Assembly (NCBI GenBank): GCA_033675265.1
Contig: JAUJYZ010001014.1
Coordinates: forward strand, 167,001 to 231,000
Origin: Actinostola sp. cb2023
Taxonomy: Eukaryota; Cnidaria; Anthozoa; Actiniaria; Actinostolidae
DNA length: 64,000 bases
Direction: 5' to 3'
The first letter of the stretch is position 1. Every line of letters starts with the position of its first letter. The notes under the pieces are model-generated. The model ran no database searches, was not told the origin of the DNA, and saw nothing but the letters and a program-made list of their open reading frames with translations. A program made the position numbers and the translations under genes. Below are positions 13,669 through 25,628 of this stretch, piece by piece.

Positions 13669-16600
13669 TGATGTGTAGCACAATCACATGTACATTTGTG
13701 TAACATAGGCCATTTTCGAACATTTGCAAGCTATGGAAAAACCACCTCAATTATTACAGCACATTAACTAATTACCCATGATCCTTTGCGGGTGTGGCAC
13801 TTTGCTATATGACTTGTTAAGATTACTATAATTACTAAAAAAAATGAAAAAAATGTACAATTCATAATTCTTAGATGATTATTGACTTTACAAAGAAGCA
13901 ATGATTTCTTCATTAACATCCAGAGGTACTTTATAAATATTGTTTCTTTTCTTTTTCAAGTCACCACAAATGTGTCGCACTGTTCCAGCCATCACGAAAG
14001 CAGTTTTCCTCTGGTCCAGTTTATATGTCATATCAATTATGTTCTCTCTGATATAAAAGTTTCCTTTAAGTCCTACAGAACCTCTAGGGAAGCTGCAACC
14101 ATATTGATCAGTCATTGCATCTTCCAATTCTACTACCCCATCACTCGTTACTTTCATGAGGTAGTACTCGTACTACTGCTGCTGCAATGGCTACTATACT
14201 CCCCTTGGCAGCAAGATAGGCAATGCAGACTGCTGTGTCTCCAAGGGTAGTTTCAGTCTCCTCCACAGCTTGTCTGGTTGTTGCAACAGATGACTCCCTT
14301 TCTAATTGTACCTCACGCCAGTCATCCACCCATTTTTTGTTTGTACAATGTTCCTCCTCTCCATTGATACAATCAATACAGTAGCATGAACGATCGCTTA
14401 CAAAGATTCTGCCCTGCTGAGTGGTTGTCTTAACAGAGCGCAGTTTCCTGATTCCCTTGAGCTCTTTGAAAGATCTATCTGGTCGACGTCGCACTACAGA
14501 CCCTTCACCTTCTCTTGGGACATAGAAGAAAACCCTGCGGGCTAGCCCCACAGCTTTTGTGCGTGAAGCAAATGTAGATGTTGAAGGGGTGGTGAAGTTC
14601 TCTTCAAGGTATTTCATCATGTCCTTGCCATTCCTAATCACTGCAGTTTTCCTGAGTACAACATGGCTCACCTTCTGTTTGATATTTGCCCCTGCAGCAT
14701 CCTGCTCCCCTTTTCCCTTTTGCATGTGAAGTCTCGAAGAAGCTCCTCTGCACTTGGAATCCATAGTCAGCAAGACATCAAGAGAGATCCCCAATGCAGT
14801 GCCGAGACTTGTATTGTGCAGCACATCCATCTGTGAACTCATGCAGCTTGTTGATCTTCATTTGTAGTTGTTCTTTCAGGTAGGCTATGATTAGCTCTTG
14901 AGCTTTATGCACAGAGTGGTAGTCCTGGACTTCATCATCTGAGATCACAAACAGGTGCTCTTTGACAATCTGTGGATCTTCTTCTGTGCTTATCTTGCCA
15001 TCTATGGATTCCACTGCATGTCGGTACAGAATGGTGATGTGAAGGGAGACTTTGGCCACATCAAAGTATTCAGATTGCAACTCATCTTGTTGCCTGCAGC
15101 TGTAACCTTCTGAATAATCATGGACGCATATTACTTCATTGTGGGGCAGGTGCTCAATGAGGTTGTCCATTTGATCTCTTTGCCATTTTGCCATGAAAGA
15201 GTGATAGGGGTAGTCTTTTAAAAGTTCCTGAAATTTTTTAAATAGTTCCTTTGGTGGGGTTTGCTTTGAAACCAAAGTGATATTTTTCTTTTCTTGCCCA
15301 TTTGACAAGAATTTTCCTGTTCCCACATAGGCGTAATGTTTCCAAACAACCTGTTCATCATTGCTTACAGAGACCTCTTCTGGCAGTAATACAAATTTGT
15401 CCACCCCACATTCATTACACTCCCTATTCAAACATTTTATATTATTGTAGCTATGCTCATCAGACTTGTTGCATAATGTCAAATTAACAGCTTCTGTTAA
15501 TGTAGAAGGAATTGCAACATCATTTCTTCCATTCTTTTTGCATACAGCTTTCCTATATTTCATGCAATCCTTGAATACAATTTGCATCTCAACATGTTTC
15601 CTGCAGAGACATGACCTTCTGTCTTTTTCCTTTGCAGCACGGATGAAAAATGGCTTTAGAGATTCAAACTTCCGTTGCTTGATTTTCACATCTGGATAGA
15701 GAGCCTGAAACTCCAAAAAGGCTTCTGTTTGCGTCTTTTCGAGGACGTGCTTGGCATGCTCAATGTACTGCTTCTTACCAATTCTCTTTCTGAGGACATC
15801 CTTTTTATCTCCTGTTGGTCTGCTGGCTTCGTTTGTCCAGAAATTGAAAACAAGCTGTTTATCTTCCTGGCTGACTGCATCACCTCTTGTTTTTCGTTCC
15901 AAGTAAACCCAGCTTTTTTTCTCGCCCGACATAATTTTTTGCTTCTGATGGACTGCCTTACTCACACTTCTACGTTCGATATTTACAAGTTTTGAAAGAG
16001 ACTTCTTAGCTCTAGATTTAACAACATTTTTCCCAAAAGCTATATTTTTAAATGCATTGTATGCAGCTCTGTTATCACTTGTAACGTTGTTTTTGAGATG
16101 GTCAATCCCTTCGGTGATGTCTGCTGCCAGAGCGCGTAGTGCCGTTGTTTCTTTCATTTCCTCTGGAGTTTTTATGAGTCCTTTATCTGTTAGCAATCGT
16201 CTTGTCCTTGGGCTGGATGAAATTGTTTCTAACAGTTCTGCTTTTTTCTGTGGCGTTTTCGGCATTGCTTCCATTGTTTTCTTTAGCGCGCGAGTCTTTG
16301 CCATCCTGCTTTTGAAACTGGAAGGCAAAGGTTCTTCGTCTATTTGCTCTTCGCGCCTTTCTTCCCTTCTTTTTTCTTGTAATCTTTTTACTCTTTCTCG
16401 CGTTTGTTGCCGTATTTTTTCTCTTCTTTCATCGGCAGCATCTATTTTCTCCTGCTTAGATCCGATGTTTTTCTTCTTCTGGGATCTCCGTGTCACGCCA
16501 GTTTGTCGTCCCGTTTATCGAGCCGCTCTATTCTCTTGAACTTGTGAAATTTTACGCTCACGATTCTTTTCATAGTGCTCTTTGTCTGCCGCTTTCTTTT

Positions 16601-17756
16601 TCTTGATCTTTTCTTCTCTCCACTTTTTCATCTTTTCGGCATTTAAAGAGCTTTTTGTTTTATTATCCATCTCGAGAAATTAACTGCTTTGTATGGTGCA
16701 CGCTTTGTCTGACCTTTTGTTGTTGTGAAATCAAGCATTTCGCAAGGCACGTATTTCACGTGCCGTACACGTGCTTTTAGCCCTTTTATCTTAGCATGAA
16801 CTCCCCACATATACAGAGGAGTGGTTACACAGGACTACTTCGACGTTCTTGCACGATTTCGAAGCAAATTTTACGATGAGGTCTTCGTATATGCACTTTT
16901 CTACTCCAAGAGTGTAGTGGTAATTCGATCGTTACACCTGGGTAAACACAAGACCGAACTACAGATATGTTTCCGAATTACTTCAAGTGAAATTTCTTCA
17001 TTTCTATCGAATGTAAGGCTGTAAAACGCGGGGAATTTGTAGTCCAATACATGAACTGTGCCGTGGAGATGTATCAACAATCAAAGTCATCTCAAAGCTG
17101 AAATACGGACTTTCATATTTGTAAGCACTGTACAATTTTACTCGATAAAAATGCACAACAAAATTGTTTCCGAATCACAAAATCCTTTATTTCTCCGTCG
17201 CTATAACTTGTTTAAAAAAAATACTTTCCACAACAGCATATAGGTTAATGAACTTTACTCAGACATATTAACTTTATTTCTAGGTCCATGTACGAAGTTG
17301 CTGTACCAATTTTTGTATGGAGTCAAGCGCTGTTGCATATGCAGTGTTACATAAGCACTCAGCCACGACCGGACATCAATTTTTTATTCCCGTTCTTTCA
17401 AATATAGACTGTAAATGCTGTTACTTTGGATATGATGTCCTTTAATACCATTAAATACATGAATGTTGTCACTTTTCTTATTCGTAATCTTTTTCGGGGC
17501 AAAATATATGGTTTTTCCAATATTTATGCAAATGAGGTGTTACGCGTTACATGCGTAATTTCATAACTTATCGCATCATCTTCAAGATTTTTTCATACTA
17601 AACAATTTCGATTGGCAATATTTATATGTATTATTAAACTTCAATCATTTTTACATCAAAATGGAAAGTTTGAATCGAATCCATCATTTGCTTACGAAGA
17701 TATTATGAAATCAATTTGAACAACCCTAAATGTACATGTGATTGTGCTACACATCA
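13669..17756 (-). mobile_element. 4.1-kb DNA transposon with 29-bp terminal inverted repeats
   Basis: TGATGTGTAGCACAATCACA at 13669 begins a 29-bp sequence whose exact complement ends at 17756. The only large gene between the ends is the minus-strand transposase-like pseudogene at 13888-16670, so ends and gene form one transposon. Flanks show at best a 3-bp AAT duplication, if the terminal T is excluded. The remaining interior (16671-17727) has no gene. The flanking DNA on both sides resembles env-element sequence, so the transposon landed in an older repeat. Confidence 0.75.
13888..16670 (-). pseudogene. Broken transposase-like gene (cnidarian-type unknown family)
   Basis: One gene spread over three frames. 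From ATG at 16670 a Lys/Glu/Arg-rich coiled N-terminus is cut by TAA (16515-16517). The frame then runs 572 codons to TGA (14778-14780), with Cys-rich stretches and two aspartates about 96 residues apart in HDYSEGYSC and FTDGCAAQYK. After the TGA the same frame continues briefly, then an indel in the A/G run at 14706-14721 shifts it to the frame with KGEQDAAGANIKQ (14141 onward). A second shift near 14157-14185 moves it to the C-terminal frame ending at 13888. I recall this architecture from uncharacterised proteins of corals and other invertebrates. The terminal inverted repeats around it, and the spaced acidic residues, suggest an RNase-H-fold transposase. Two stops and two frameshifts make it non-functional. 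Confidence 0.75.
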
Positions 17757-17818
17757 ATATTTAAGCTATAAATGACTACAATGATAACTAAAATGTTTAT
17801 AAATTGATTGTTTTTGAA

Positions 17819-18298
17819 TTAATGCTGGTTAAGTAGTTCCTGCCACTCCTGTTGCGTGATCGGTGGCACAATTGGTGTACAACACGCCGGAATGGAAAAT
17901 CTTGCATACATGGTCAAGTACCCCTGCTGCAGGATACCTACATGTATCGGGGCCTGTTCTCCATCACTCCACAGAAGGATGAGTTCAAAGTGCTTTTTTG
18001 TTAATATACTTTTGGAGACATTCTTCATGGATTAATGTCTCACAGCATGGCATCTCTCTAAGTCTGACTTAGTGGATATTTTTCCCAATGCTGCAAAATC
18101 TAACATAAAGAGAATATACCTAAGTGTATCAAGTAGATCAGGAATCTTACCTGTGGATGCATCGACAGGAAAGCTTATCTTTTTCTCTCCAAGTCCATTA
18201 TTTTTAAGCATTAACTTGCTTTCTAAAGAGGGAATTTTGCTTTGGCTGCTTGATGCCAAACAAACCATCGTCTTGGTGGACGTTTTGATTGATAACAT
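17819..18298 (-). pseudogene. Unrecognised ORF interrupted by one stop
   Basis: Two minus-strand ORFs of 88 and 69 codons are in the same frame, separated only by TAA (18032-18034) and one codon. Together they would give about 160 residues with Pro/Cys-rich C-terminal composition and no domain I recognise. The ORF sits next to env-element-like DNA and just outside the 13669-17756 transposon. It could be part of an older mobile element or chance. Confidence 0.35.
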
Positions 18299-18325
18299 GA
18301 TAAAATAAAATAAATGTTACATAAA

Positions 18326-18372
18326 CAAGCAAATGAATAAATGAGCAAATGAATAAATGAGCAAATGAATGC
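18326..18372 (+). repeat. Tandem repeat GAGCAAATGAATAAAT
   Basis: About three head-to-tail copies of a 16-bp unit rich in GCAAATGAAT. Confidence 0.75.
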
Positions 18373-20083
18373 TGGAATTAGCTCCCCCTTCAAATAAGTA
18401 TATGTAAGTATGTGGGTCATGCTCTAGGGAACTAGCGCAGCAGCAACAGCCAAATATTTACCCTCTAAGACAAAAATATAAAAGGTTGGTCGGACAGCTT
18501 TTTTGGGACTGGCTTGATTTTTTCCATTGGTCGGGAAATATGGGTCATATGATACTAACTAGGTTTCATTGTATTTGTTCAAATTGGCTGCAACTCATCC
18601 AGAAAATAGACAATTAAATGTTGGCCATGACCAGGATTGTGAAAAAACTCTTGTATTTTCATAAATTTATATTAAGCATGTTCACACCTTTCTATGCCCT
18701 TTTGCTATGGCTACCCAGGGTGGATCGCCGATTGTATGGGCACAAGCTCAGTTGTAAAAAGAGATTGCCCATTTACTACGTCTTGTAGAGCATTTATGTC
18801 ATGGGTGTTTTTCTCGTGGTTAGTGGTTAATGAGGAGTGTAAACCGTCCATAGAAACTGTTAACAAATGAGCGAGTCTATCTGTTGTAATTCGTAAGGAC
18901 TATAGAATTGCTGATTACCACGATTTCCAAACGGATCACACTAGGGTAGACTTGGTGCACAGAATAGTTTTCGAACTCGACAGAATTGAGTGATAACAAG
19001 GTTTATTGATCAATGTTCAATGTCTCTACAATGATGAGTAGCTGATGGGTTGACGATAGATTGAGATACAATGGTTGAATTTGACGATAACACGATTTGG
19101 TTATATGACAATATTGACGGGAAACCTTTGATAGTTCGAACTGAAATAAGATAATTACAATCCTAGATGTAAAACTAATAGATCATACAAGATAGGTAAT
19201 TACAAGAATCAATGTATTGCATTAGTTTCTCTAACATGGCATAAAACGTACTTGATCTTAAGATAGCGTGATTACATATAAATCGTTCTTGGATTCTGTA
19301 GGCTTTCAATAAGTTGCGTTCCGATATAGATACGTTTTCAAACAATCTTAACTTAACTGAGCTAGCTTATAAAAATATAACGAAACTAATTACTGAACTT
19401 ACTTTTTGGTCTACCAGGGATGTAGATAAAAAGTGTAACAGGCGGAAATATCCATTGGACACGTGGGTATTGGGCCAAAGGCACGATCCTTCTAGGGGGT
19501 ACGGGGGCAGGGACCCCCCTCCCTCCCCCGAAAATGTTGAAATCTAGACTCACGGAAATGCGTTTTCCTTGATTTTGGAGGTAAATTCAAGACCAATTTA
19601 GACCGTTTTCAGTACACAAGAATTCATGGTTTTCTTTTAATATAGTTGTGTTTTCTAATACCAAGGCCCACAAAATCATCTTTCTTTCTTCTTTTCCAGA
19701 CATTTCAATATTCGCTATGTTCACGGAGCCAGGAATACGCGATTTGGAATAAATTATTTCGCAACCAACACGAATTAGAGATACCGCTGGTCAAGGAGAC
19801 TTGAGCAATCGTGTGGTCTTCCTGCGGTTCTCCTTATTGGGATCCTTATTCGGAATTCTGACAAAACCAGTCAACTGTTGTAAGGGAGGCTCTAGGCAGA
19901 GGTGTTTGGATCGTTGTTTTAATCAAGCTCTTGCTGGCTAGGACTAATTACAAGTTGTGGTGCGGTCACCTTTATAGTGACGCGCATTAACTGTCTATCA
20001 TTATATCAATGTCAATTTGATCTAGGTTCGTGATTGGCTATATCCTATGTGTTTCTATATTACAATTATCAAATATGCAGTTA
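18373..20083. other. Non-genic stretch
   Basis: No supported ORF. A G/C-rich patch near 19493-19540 (GGGGGTACGGGGGCAGGGAC) may be the end of a dispersed repeat. A short motif near 18860-18895 (GTTAACAAATGAGCGAGTCT) recurs in slightly altered form near 40876-40900. Confidence 0.45.
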
Positions 20084-22361
20084 CAGTCCCGCCCAAAAGT
20101 CTGTCACGCACCGAAACGATATGCCAAAAGTGACGATATATCGCTTGGGCGATATATCGCTTAAACGATATATCGCTTAAACGATATATCGTTTGACGGC
20201 AACCGATATTTCGCCTGGGCAGCAACCGAAATATCGCCTAACCGAAATATCGCCTAACCGAAATATCGCCTAACCGAAATATCGCCTAACCGAAATATCG
20301 TCTAACCGAAATATCGTCTAGGCAGTCAAACTGATTTTGAAATACGGTACTCGAAATATCGGTTTGACGGCCGGCATTTAAGGAAATCGCCTGAGTATTC
20401 ATTGGTGCAAGAATGAAAGGGTTTTTCGGTTTACTGTCCGAAAAATAGAGGAAATGATTACAAATTTGTCATGTAAACATGCTTCCGTTTCACCAAACTA
20501 ACATGCCTGCCTGGCACCTGAACAATTAACGAACAGGCCATCGTCGCCGGCAATGAATTACATGTATCGTTCTTCAACCTATCATGGATCTTTTTACGAT
20601 CCATGAAACTATCAACAAGATTAAAACATTTCTTTATCTTGAATAAAGAAGTTTGAAAAATTGTAACACAACCAAGTTTGACGAACACGGCCGATAATTT
20701 CAATGTTCCCATGGGAGTTTTGACAATCACGGCCGCAGTGAATTAGCATTTTCACTATGACAACATAACATGCGGCACATTGGTGAACACTCCATCGTCA
20801 GTGCGGGTAATAGACCTGTATTTTGAAGTGCTAAGTTTTGTCACTGGGATAGTGGGAATTCTAATACGTAAATGTCAAAGAGTTTCCTTTGATTGTAATT
20901 TAAATCTTTCACATGTTCTTGAGATTAGAACTAATACGAATACAGAAGAAATATGAAGCGTAAACATTCACATCTAACGAACAAGAAATACTCACTTTTA
21001 TGAATTTATGCTAAAGTTCAGCGTGATTTTCACGTGCACACACATCATGTGTCAATCAAGTGTCTCAATCATAACATTCCCACGTGCACGCTAATGAACC
21101 TGAGATTTTAGAACTGATAATGCCGAAAGTTGATGAGAAAGACGCCCGGTATAAAAGATGTTTTATTTTGAAGCAGTCGTAGGATTGTATTGGATCGTGA
21201 TTTCAAGAGTTTATTTAAACTTTCGCCTTTACATGAAAGAAGCTTCATGTATCTTTAAATACTTTACAATAGGTTTGATTTCTTCTAATTAATTCAATAC
21301 TGTGCAAAGAACATTACGCTTGATGTAAAAATTGTAACGGAACCAAGTTTGACGAACACGGCCGATAATTTCGATGTTCCCATGGGAGTTTTGACAATCA
21401 CGGCCGCAGTGAATTAGCATTTTCACTATGACAACATAACATACCAGCACATTGGTGAACACTCGATCGTCGCCGGCAATGAGTTACATGTATCGTTCTT
21501 CAAACTATAAACGTGTTAAAAACATGTCTTTATCTTGAATAAAGTTTTAGGTGTAATACAAATATGGCCGTGAATTTCGATGTTTGTTTGCCTTTCCATG
21601 GGATTATCTTCTCAGTTTACAGAATCAAAAGTAACAAATCAGCGTGCGAGAAATTATTTGGCAAAAATGTAAACAAGCGTCGCGGGCTAGTGCAGCTCAG
21701 AGATCGAGATTTCCAAGTGATCAGGTTTTCACTGTAATTTGTTCCCCACTATTAAACACAAAGTTTGTTGCTTTGGCCACGCATTATGTAGTTGGCTCAC
21801 CTATTAAAGGTTTTTAAGCATCATGTATAGACCTATGTTCTATACTTTTTTTTATGTTTTAAAGAACGAGAAAATGACCTCGTTTACGTCTAAACACGAA
21901 AGGAGGGAGAGCAACTGCAGCAAAACCATGATCACGTGTCGTACAGTTTCGCCGTCATCTCTCCAAACATGTGAACGATCGTGTTGATATTCCGCTGAAA
22001 GCCCAAGGAAAGATCGCTCAACGTTTTATACAGTAATCAATATAGAAATGTTTTACCAGACCAATCACCGAATTGTTGTTTGACAACAAACAAAATGGCA
22101 TGGCATGGTGAAACGATATATCGCTTGGTCAACCGAAATACAAACGATATATCGCTTGGTCAACCGAAATATCGTTTGCCGGTAACCGAAATATCGGTTG
22201 CTGGTAACCGAAATATCGTTTGCGGTAACCGAAATATCGCTTGGCGGCAAACGATATATCGCTTGGTCAACCGATAAATCGGTGGCGATATATCGGTTGC
22301 AACCGATATTTCGGTGGCGATATATCGCCGAAAAAGCGTGACAGACTTTTGGGCGGGACTG
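20084..22361. mobile_element. 2.28-kb TA-flanked transposon with subterminal CGATATATCG repeats
   Basis: Ends CAGTCCCGCCCAAAAGTCTG and the exact complement lie inside TA at 20082-20083 and 22362-22363, which fits a TA-duplicating superfamily such as Tc1/mariner. Just inside each end is a block of reiterated motifs: CGATATATCGCTT and CCGAAATATCGCCTAA on the left (about 20135-20370), and their relatives on the right (about 22110-22330). An internal direct repeat shares TTTGACGAACACGGCCGATA near 20675 and 21345. No transposase ORF is present; ORFs across the right block are shadows of the repeat. Confidence 0.8.
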
Positions 22362-22363
22362 TA

Positions 22364-23218
22364 AGTCGTACAAGTAATCTAAAGATTCTATATAGTTAAC
22401 TTCTGAAACACTGCAACAAAGTTATACTGTTGGATAGTGAAAATTATAAGTGATCTGATTGTGTCAAAACATTGTAAGTGGAAAATAGGAATAAGAAGTT
22501 CTGACGAAGTATGGTGTCTTGGGGTGTGGTAGATAATTGTGTGTGAACTACGCCAAAATAGGAGGAGACTAAATGATAAGAAAATAAGAAATTGCATGAT
22601 CTGGAATACAATCTGGTTCTAGAGATAATGGAACTAAAGTCTTATGGTATTGACTTAGCTTTTATCTAGAAGTGTTTTGAGAATATACAGCAATTAATAG
22701 TATCAGTAAAATCAGTGATTCTGTTGTGTAACATGGCTCTCTTCTTAATTTAGAGCTCCGTCAATAAAAAAAGTTTGATTTTATGCTGAATTAAACGAAC
22801 CGTTATTTTTTTTTTTTTTTTTTGTGTGCTTCCTCTAAATGTGTAGGATCCATATAGGATTATAAGCTTACCTTAATGCGATAATTATATATAAAATCAT
22901 CATTGTCGTTTTCTAATAACTATAAATGGATAATATTAACATATATAATTTTTTGTTGTTGTTGTTTCTTGTTTCTTGTTCCTTTTCCTATTTTTTTGTG
23001 AATATAAGTTACTTGGCACAATTTGTGGTTTGTCATGCAAAACCACACTCAATGAATGTTGATTATTATACTTAAAAATAATAAATGAGTATAGAGTTCA
23101 CTCAATATAGCTGAAAATAACTGGCATAGGTATATCAGTGTTCAGTGTTCTTAAATCTTGTTCCGTAATCTACTAAAGTTCATAGTTCTTTGTTTGATTG
23201 TTACCGTAGTTTGTCGAT
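22364..23218. repeat. Rearranged noncoding copy of the env-bearing element
   Basis: Two blocks match parts of module M in swapped order. About 22390-22730 corresponds to 44815-45190, and about 22820-23120 to 44540-44800 (shared TGTAGGATCCATATAGGATT and CTTGGCACAATTTGTGGTTT). No ORF is supported. Confidence 0.65.
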
Positions 23219-23460
23219 AGTTCAAACAGGTTGTCCTGGAAAATCAGATATTGGAATATCATCCTGACAGTGTAGATGAGTACATTCAAGGTCTTGTTCA
23301 GTAGACTACATAGGGTTTTGACATTCAATGCATTGTTGTTCGTCAGTAGTCAGTTTCTTTTGATACTTTATGACATAGTTGTTAATCTGTTCATTTTGAT
23401 GTTTGTTCATCTTGTAATAACAGCATAGAAATATTATGAGAGTAGTGCTATTACAGAATG
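23219..23460 (-). pseudogene. Envelope-like C-terminal tail, copy 1 (nonsense)
   Basis: Nearly identical to 30613-30850, where a membrane-like stretch is followed by a charged tail with CIECQNPM and a C/H-rich end. Here a single base change turns a glutamate codon into TAG (near 23308), so the tail is truncated. It lies downstream, on the minus strand, of the coiled segment at 23434-23781. Confidence 0.6.
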
Positions 23461-23781
23461 CGAGGCCAAGATCTTCTTGAATTTTCGTTGTAAATTTCCA
23501 TCTATTCTGTAGAAAGTCTTATCAAGTGCATCTATAACAGTTTTTTTTAATGCAACTGAGGTCCAATGTTCAATGATTTGTAGTGAAGTTGGAAAGCTGA
23601 ATCGTTTTTTGAGGGTAACCACTTTACATACATGGTCGTCATCGCCCGACAACGCAAACGTCATCAACTCATGTATATTGTTACGTACTAATAGGATCTC
23701 AAGGTTGTGGAAGCATGCCTTACTTAATGTTGACCAGTTTGCGTCTGCCTCTTTTATTTTATTGTTAACTTCTCTCTCCAA
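23434..23781 (-). pseudogene. Env-element coiled segment, variant copy
   Basis: The C-terminal two thirds match the linker segment at 25610-25925 (shared IHELMTFALSGDDDHVCKVV). The first 33 residues are different and read as a charged coil. The sharp switch marks a recombination junction. The frame runs out by a shift relative to the membrane tail that follows. Function not assignable; likely part of a glycoprotein ectodomain. Confidence 0.5.
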
Positions 23782-24581
23782 TAGCTTCTAATTTTACAAT
23801 GTTTCTCGTGGCCTTTATACCATACAACCAGACAGTACCCCGGTCCTTAGTCAGTTACTTTTCTGACATTTGGAGGACCCGTTACTGGCATATTTTGTCT
23901 GAATTTAAGGAAGCCGTAGGGAATGCGTTCCTGCATGGTTGTATCGTATTTTAGCTCACCGAGTACTACAACTTTATTGTCCAATAGAATAAGTGTGGAC
24001 TGACCACGTGACAACTAACTTTTTCATAAAAACTCTAAATACTCAATTTTGTTATTCCCTACAATTACTAATGTACTTGAATAACTGTTCTGCATAAGTA
24101 CTTGGTGGGGAGAATCGGTCATACTGCAATGGTACGATCCCGTATCCTTCAATTTAGATTGCGTATGCAACGCGTAGATCGTACCTGTTACAGAGACCTG
24201 CCTAATCCCACTCCAACTACTTAGGCGTAATCAAATACCGATTTCCTAACTGTCGTTGAAACATACTATAACACGTGATCAGCTTGTAAGACAAATATTA
24301 AAAATAGATCTTTACAAGATGTTACTGAAAACTACTTGATTAATAAAAATATAAAATGCTTGAAAAGCGTGGCATAACATGCCCCCCTTGTTAGATTGGT
24401 GCATCTCCTGGTGCACTTTGTCAAAGAATATAAACTTTCTAATACTATAAAATTGATTACAAGAGAGTATATAATTGCATAAAAATTGACCTAGTTGTCA
24501 TAACACTTGACGTATGTACTAAGAACTGTTTCTGTTTGGTCTTGACTTTGGTCTTGGCGGATTTTCTTCATTATTCTCTTT
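23782..24581. other. Non-genic stretch of env-element mosaic
   Basis: No supported ORF. The part around 24350-24440 carries the recurring ATGCCCCCCTTGTTAGATTG block seen also near 13610 and 45290. It is probably an untranslated or terminal part of the env-bearing element. Confidence 0.5.
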
Positions 24582-24884
24582 CTAAACAAATGGTGTGTTT
24601 CTCTGGGTCTGTGGTTGGAGGGATGCTGGTACGCTAAATGTGGCCGTTCTCTGTAAATACACTATTCTATACCCTTGATCCAGGGCACTTCCATTTGGAA
24701 CTTCCCCGTCATTTACCGGGTAAAGAAGTGTCCCGCACCAAGGGCAAGCCAGACTGTTCTTTTTGGTAATATGGTGTAAATAGCACCTCTCGTGTACCAG
24801 TTCGGTGCAGCACGGGAGGGCTATGACTCCAAAGTTGTTATCAGTGTTAATCTTGCAATGTTTTGGCATTCTACAAGGAATCAT
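24582..24884 (-). CDS. Small RING-like zinc-finger protein
   Basis: A 100-codon ORF with paired metal ligands at C4, C10, C25-C26, H31, C34, H37/H38, C47 and C50. This spacing resembles a compact RING or RING-like finger, a fold that often recruits E2 enzymes for ubiquitin transfer (family knowledge). It begins 12 nt after the stop of the envelope-like ORF and is in the same frame, with two stop codons (TGA and TAA) between them. It may have been the next gene of the same element, or a fused tail later separated. The C-terminal half has no domain. No sign of introns. Whether it is expressed is unknown. Confidence 0.5.
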   Translation of the reverse strand: MIPCRMPKHCKINTDNNFGVIALPCCTELVHERCYLHHITKKNSLACPWCGTLLYPVNDGEVPNGSALDQGYRIVYLQRTATFSVPASLQPQTQRNTPFV

Positions 24885-24896
24885 AAGTTAGTTATT

Positions 24897-25628
24897 TCAG
24901 TTCGCGGTTCGTCGCGGTTTTTGGCATCGTTGACACGTGCGTTCTTTAGGTTTTCTGCAATAGACTGTGATTGCGATGATGATCATTACGGTGTTAAATG
25001 CTGTCAGGGATGCAACGGTGTACAGGATTATTTCATCTCGCGTAGTGGTGTTGTCTTCCTTTATTGAGTCGATTTTGTCGTTAGCAATGTTAATATCAGT
25101 GTTCAGACGTTGATCATACATGTCATACAACTTATTCAGCTGATTAGTGATGTTTTGTTCGATGATTGATGGCTTTGGTACTTTCAGAGACTCGTAGTGG
25201 AGTTTTAGGTTGATATTATCGTTTAGGTCCCACGGTACATAATTCATTGTTTGTTCTTGGAATATTGGTAATGTAATTTCTAGTCGTTTAGGACAGTTAG
25301 ACAATCCAGATTTCATTCCTGTAAATGTCACGTTACATGGGAAGTGATAAATGGTTAACGGTGAAACCGTTAAAGTTCCAACATTAGTAGTAATTGTTCC
25401 AGCAGTCGTTGTTAAGTAGTAACGTCCACCAAGATGAATCAATGGGTGTAGATCATCACAAGACTTGGAAACTATGTGATAACGCGGGTGACTCAACTTC
25501 ATACCAGGACTCCAGGGAAACCCAAGCCATTCAACATCGTTGACTACTCGTTGTAAATTTCCATCTATTCTGTAGAAAGTCTTATCAAGTGCATCTATAA
25601 CATTTTTTTTTATGCAACTGAGGTCCAA
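24897..25628 (-). pseudogene. Envelope-like glycoprotein, membrane-anchored C-terminal part
   Basis: The frame (243 codons) starts inside a shared linker, then reads an ectodomain with several cysteines and N-glycosylation sequons (such as NVT, NIT and NTT), a HLGGRYYL motif, a long heptad-like coil, one hydrophobic membrane segment near residues 203-222 and a short basic, Cys-rich tail. This is the layout of the anchored subunit of class I fusion glycoproteins in env-bearing retroelements and F-like proteins. The HLGGRYYL motif also occurs in the truncated fragments at 26391 and 31714, so those are paralogous copies. The N-terminal part of this copy was replaced by the linker, so it is a partial, chimeric remnant. 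Confidence 0.6.

Noticed and set aside
14778..16496. A separate intact gene starting at the GTG at 16496
   Set aside because: GTG is an unlikely start in an animal gene, and the same frame continues upstream to an ATG at 16670 with one stop between; downstream pieces continue in other frames. It is one broken gene.
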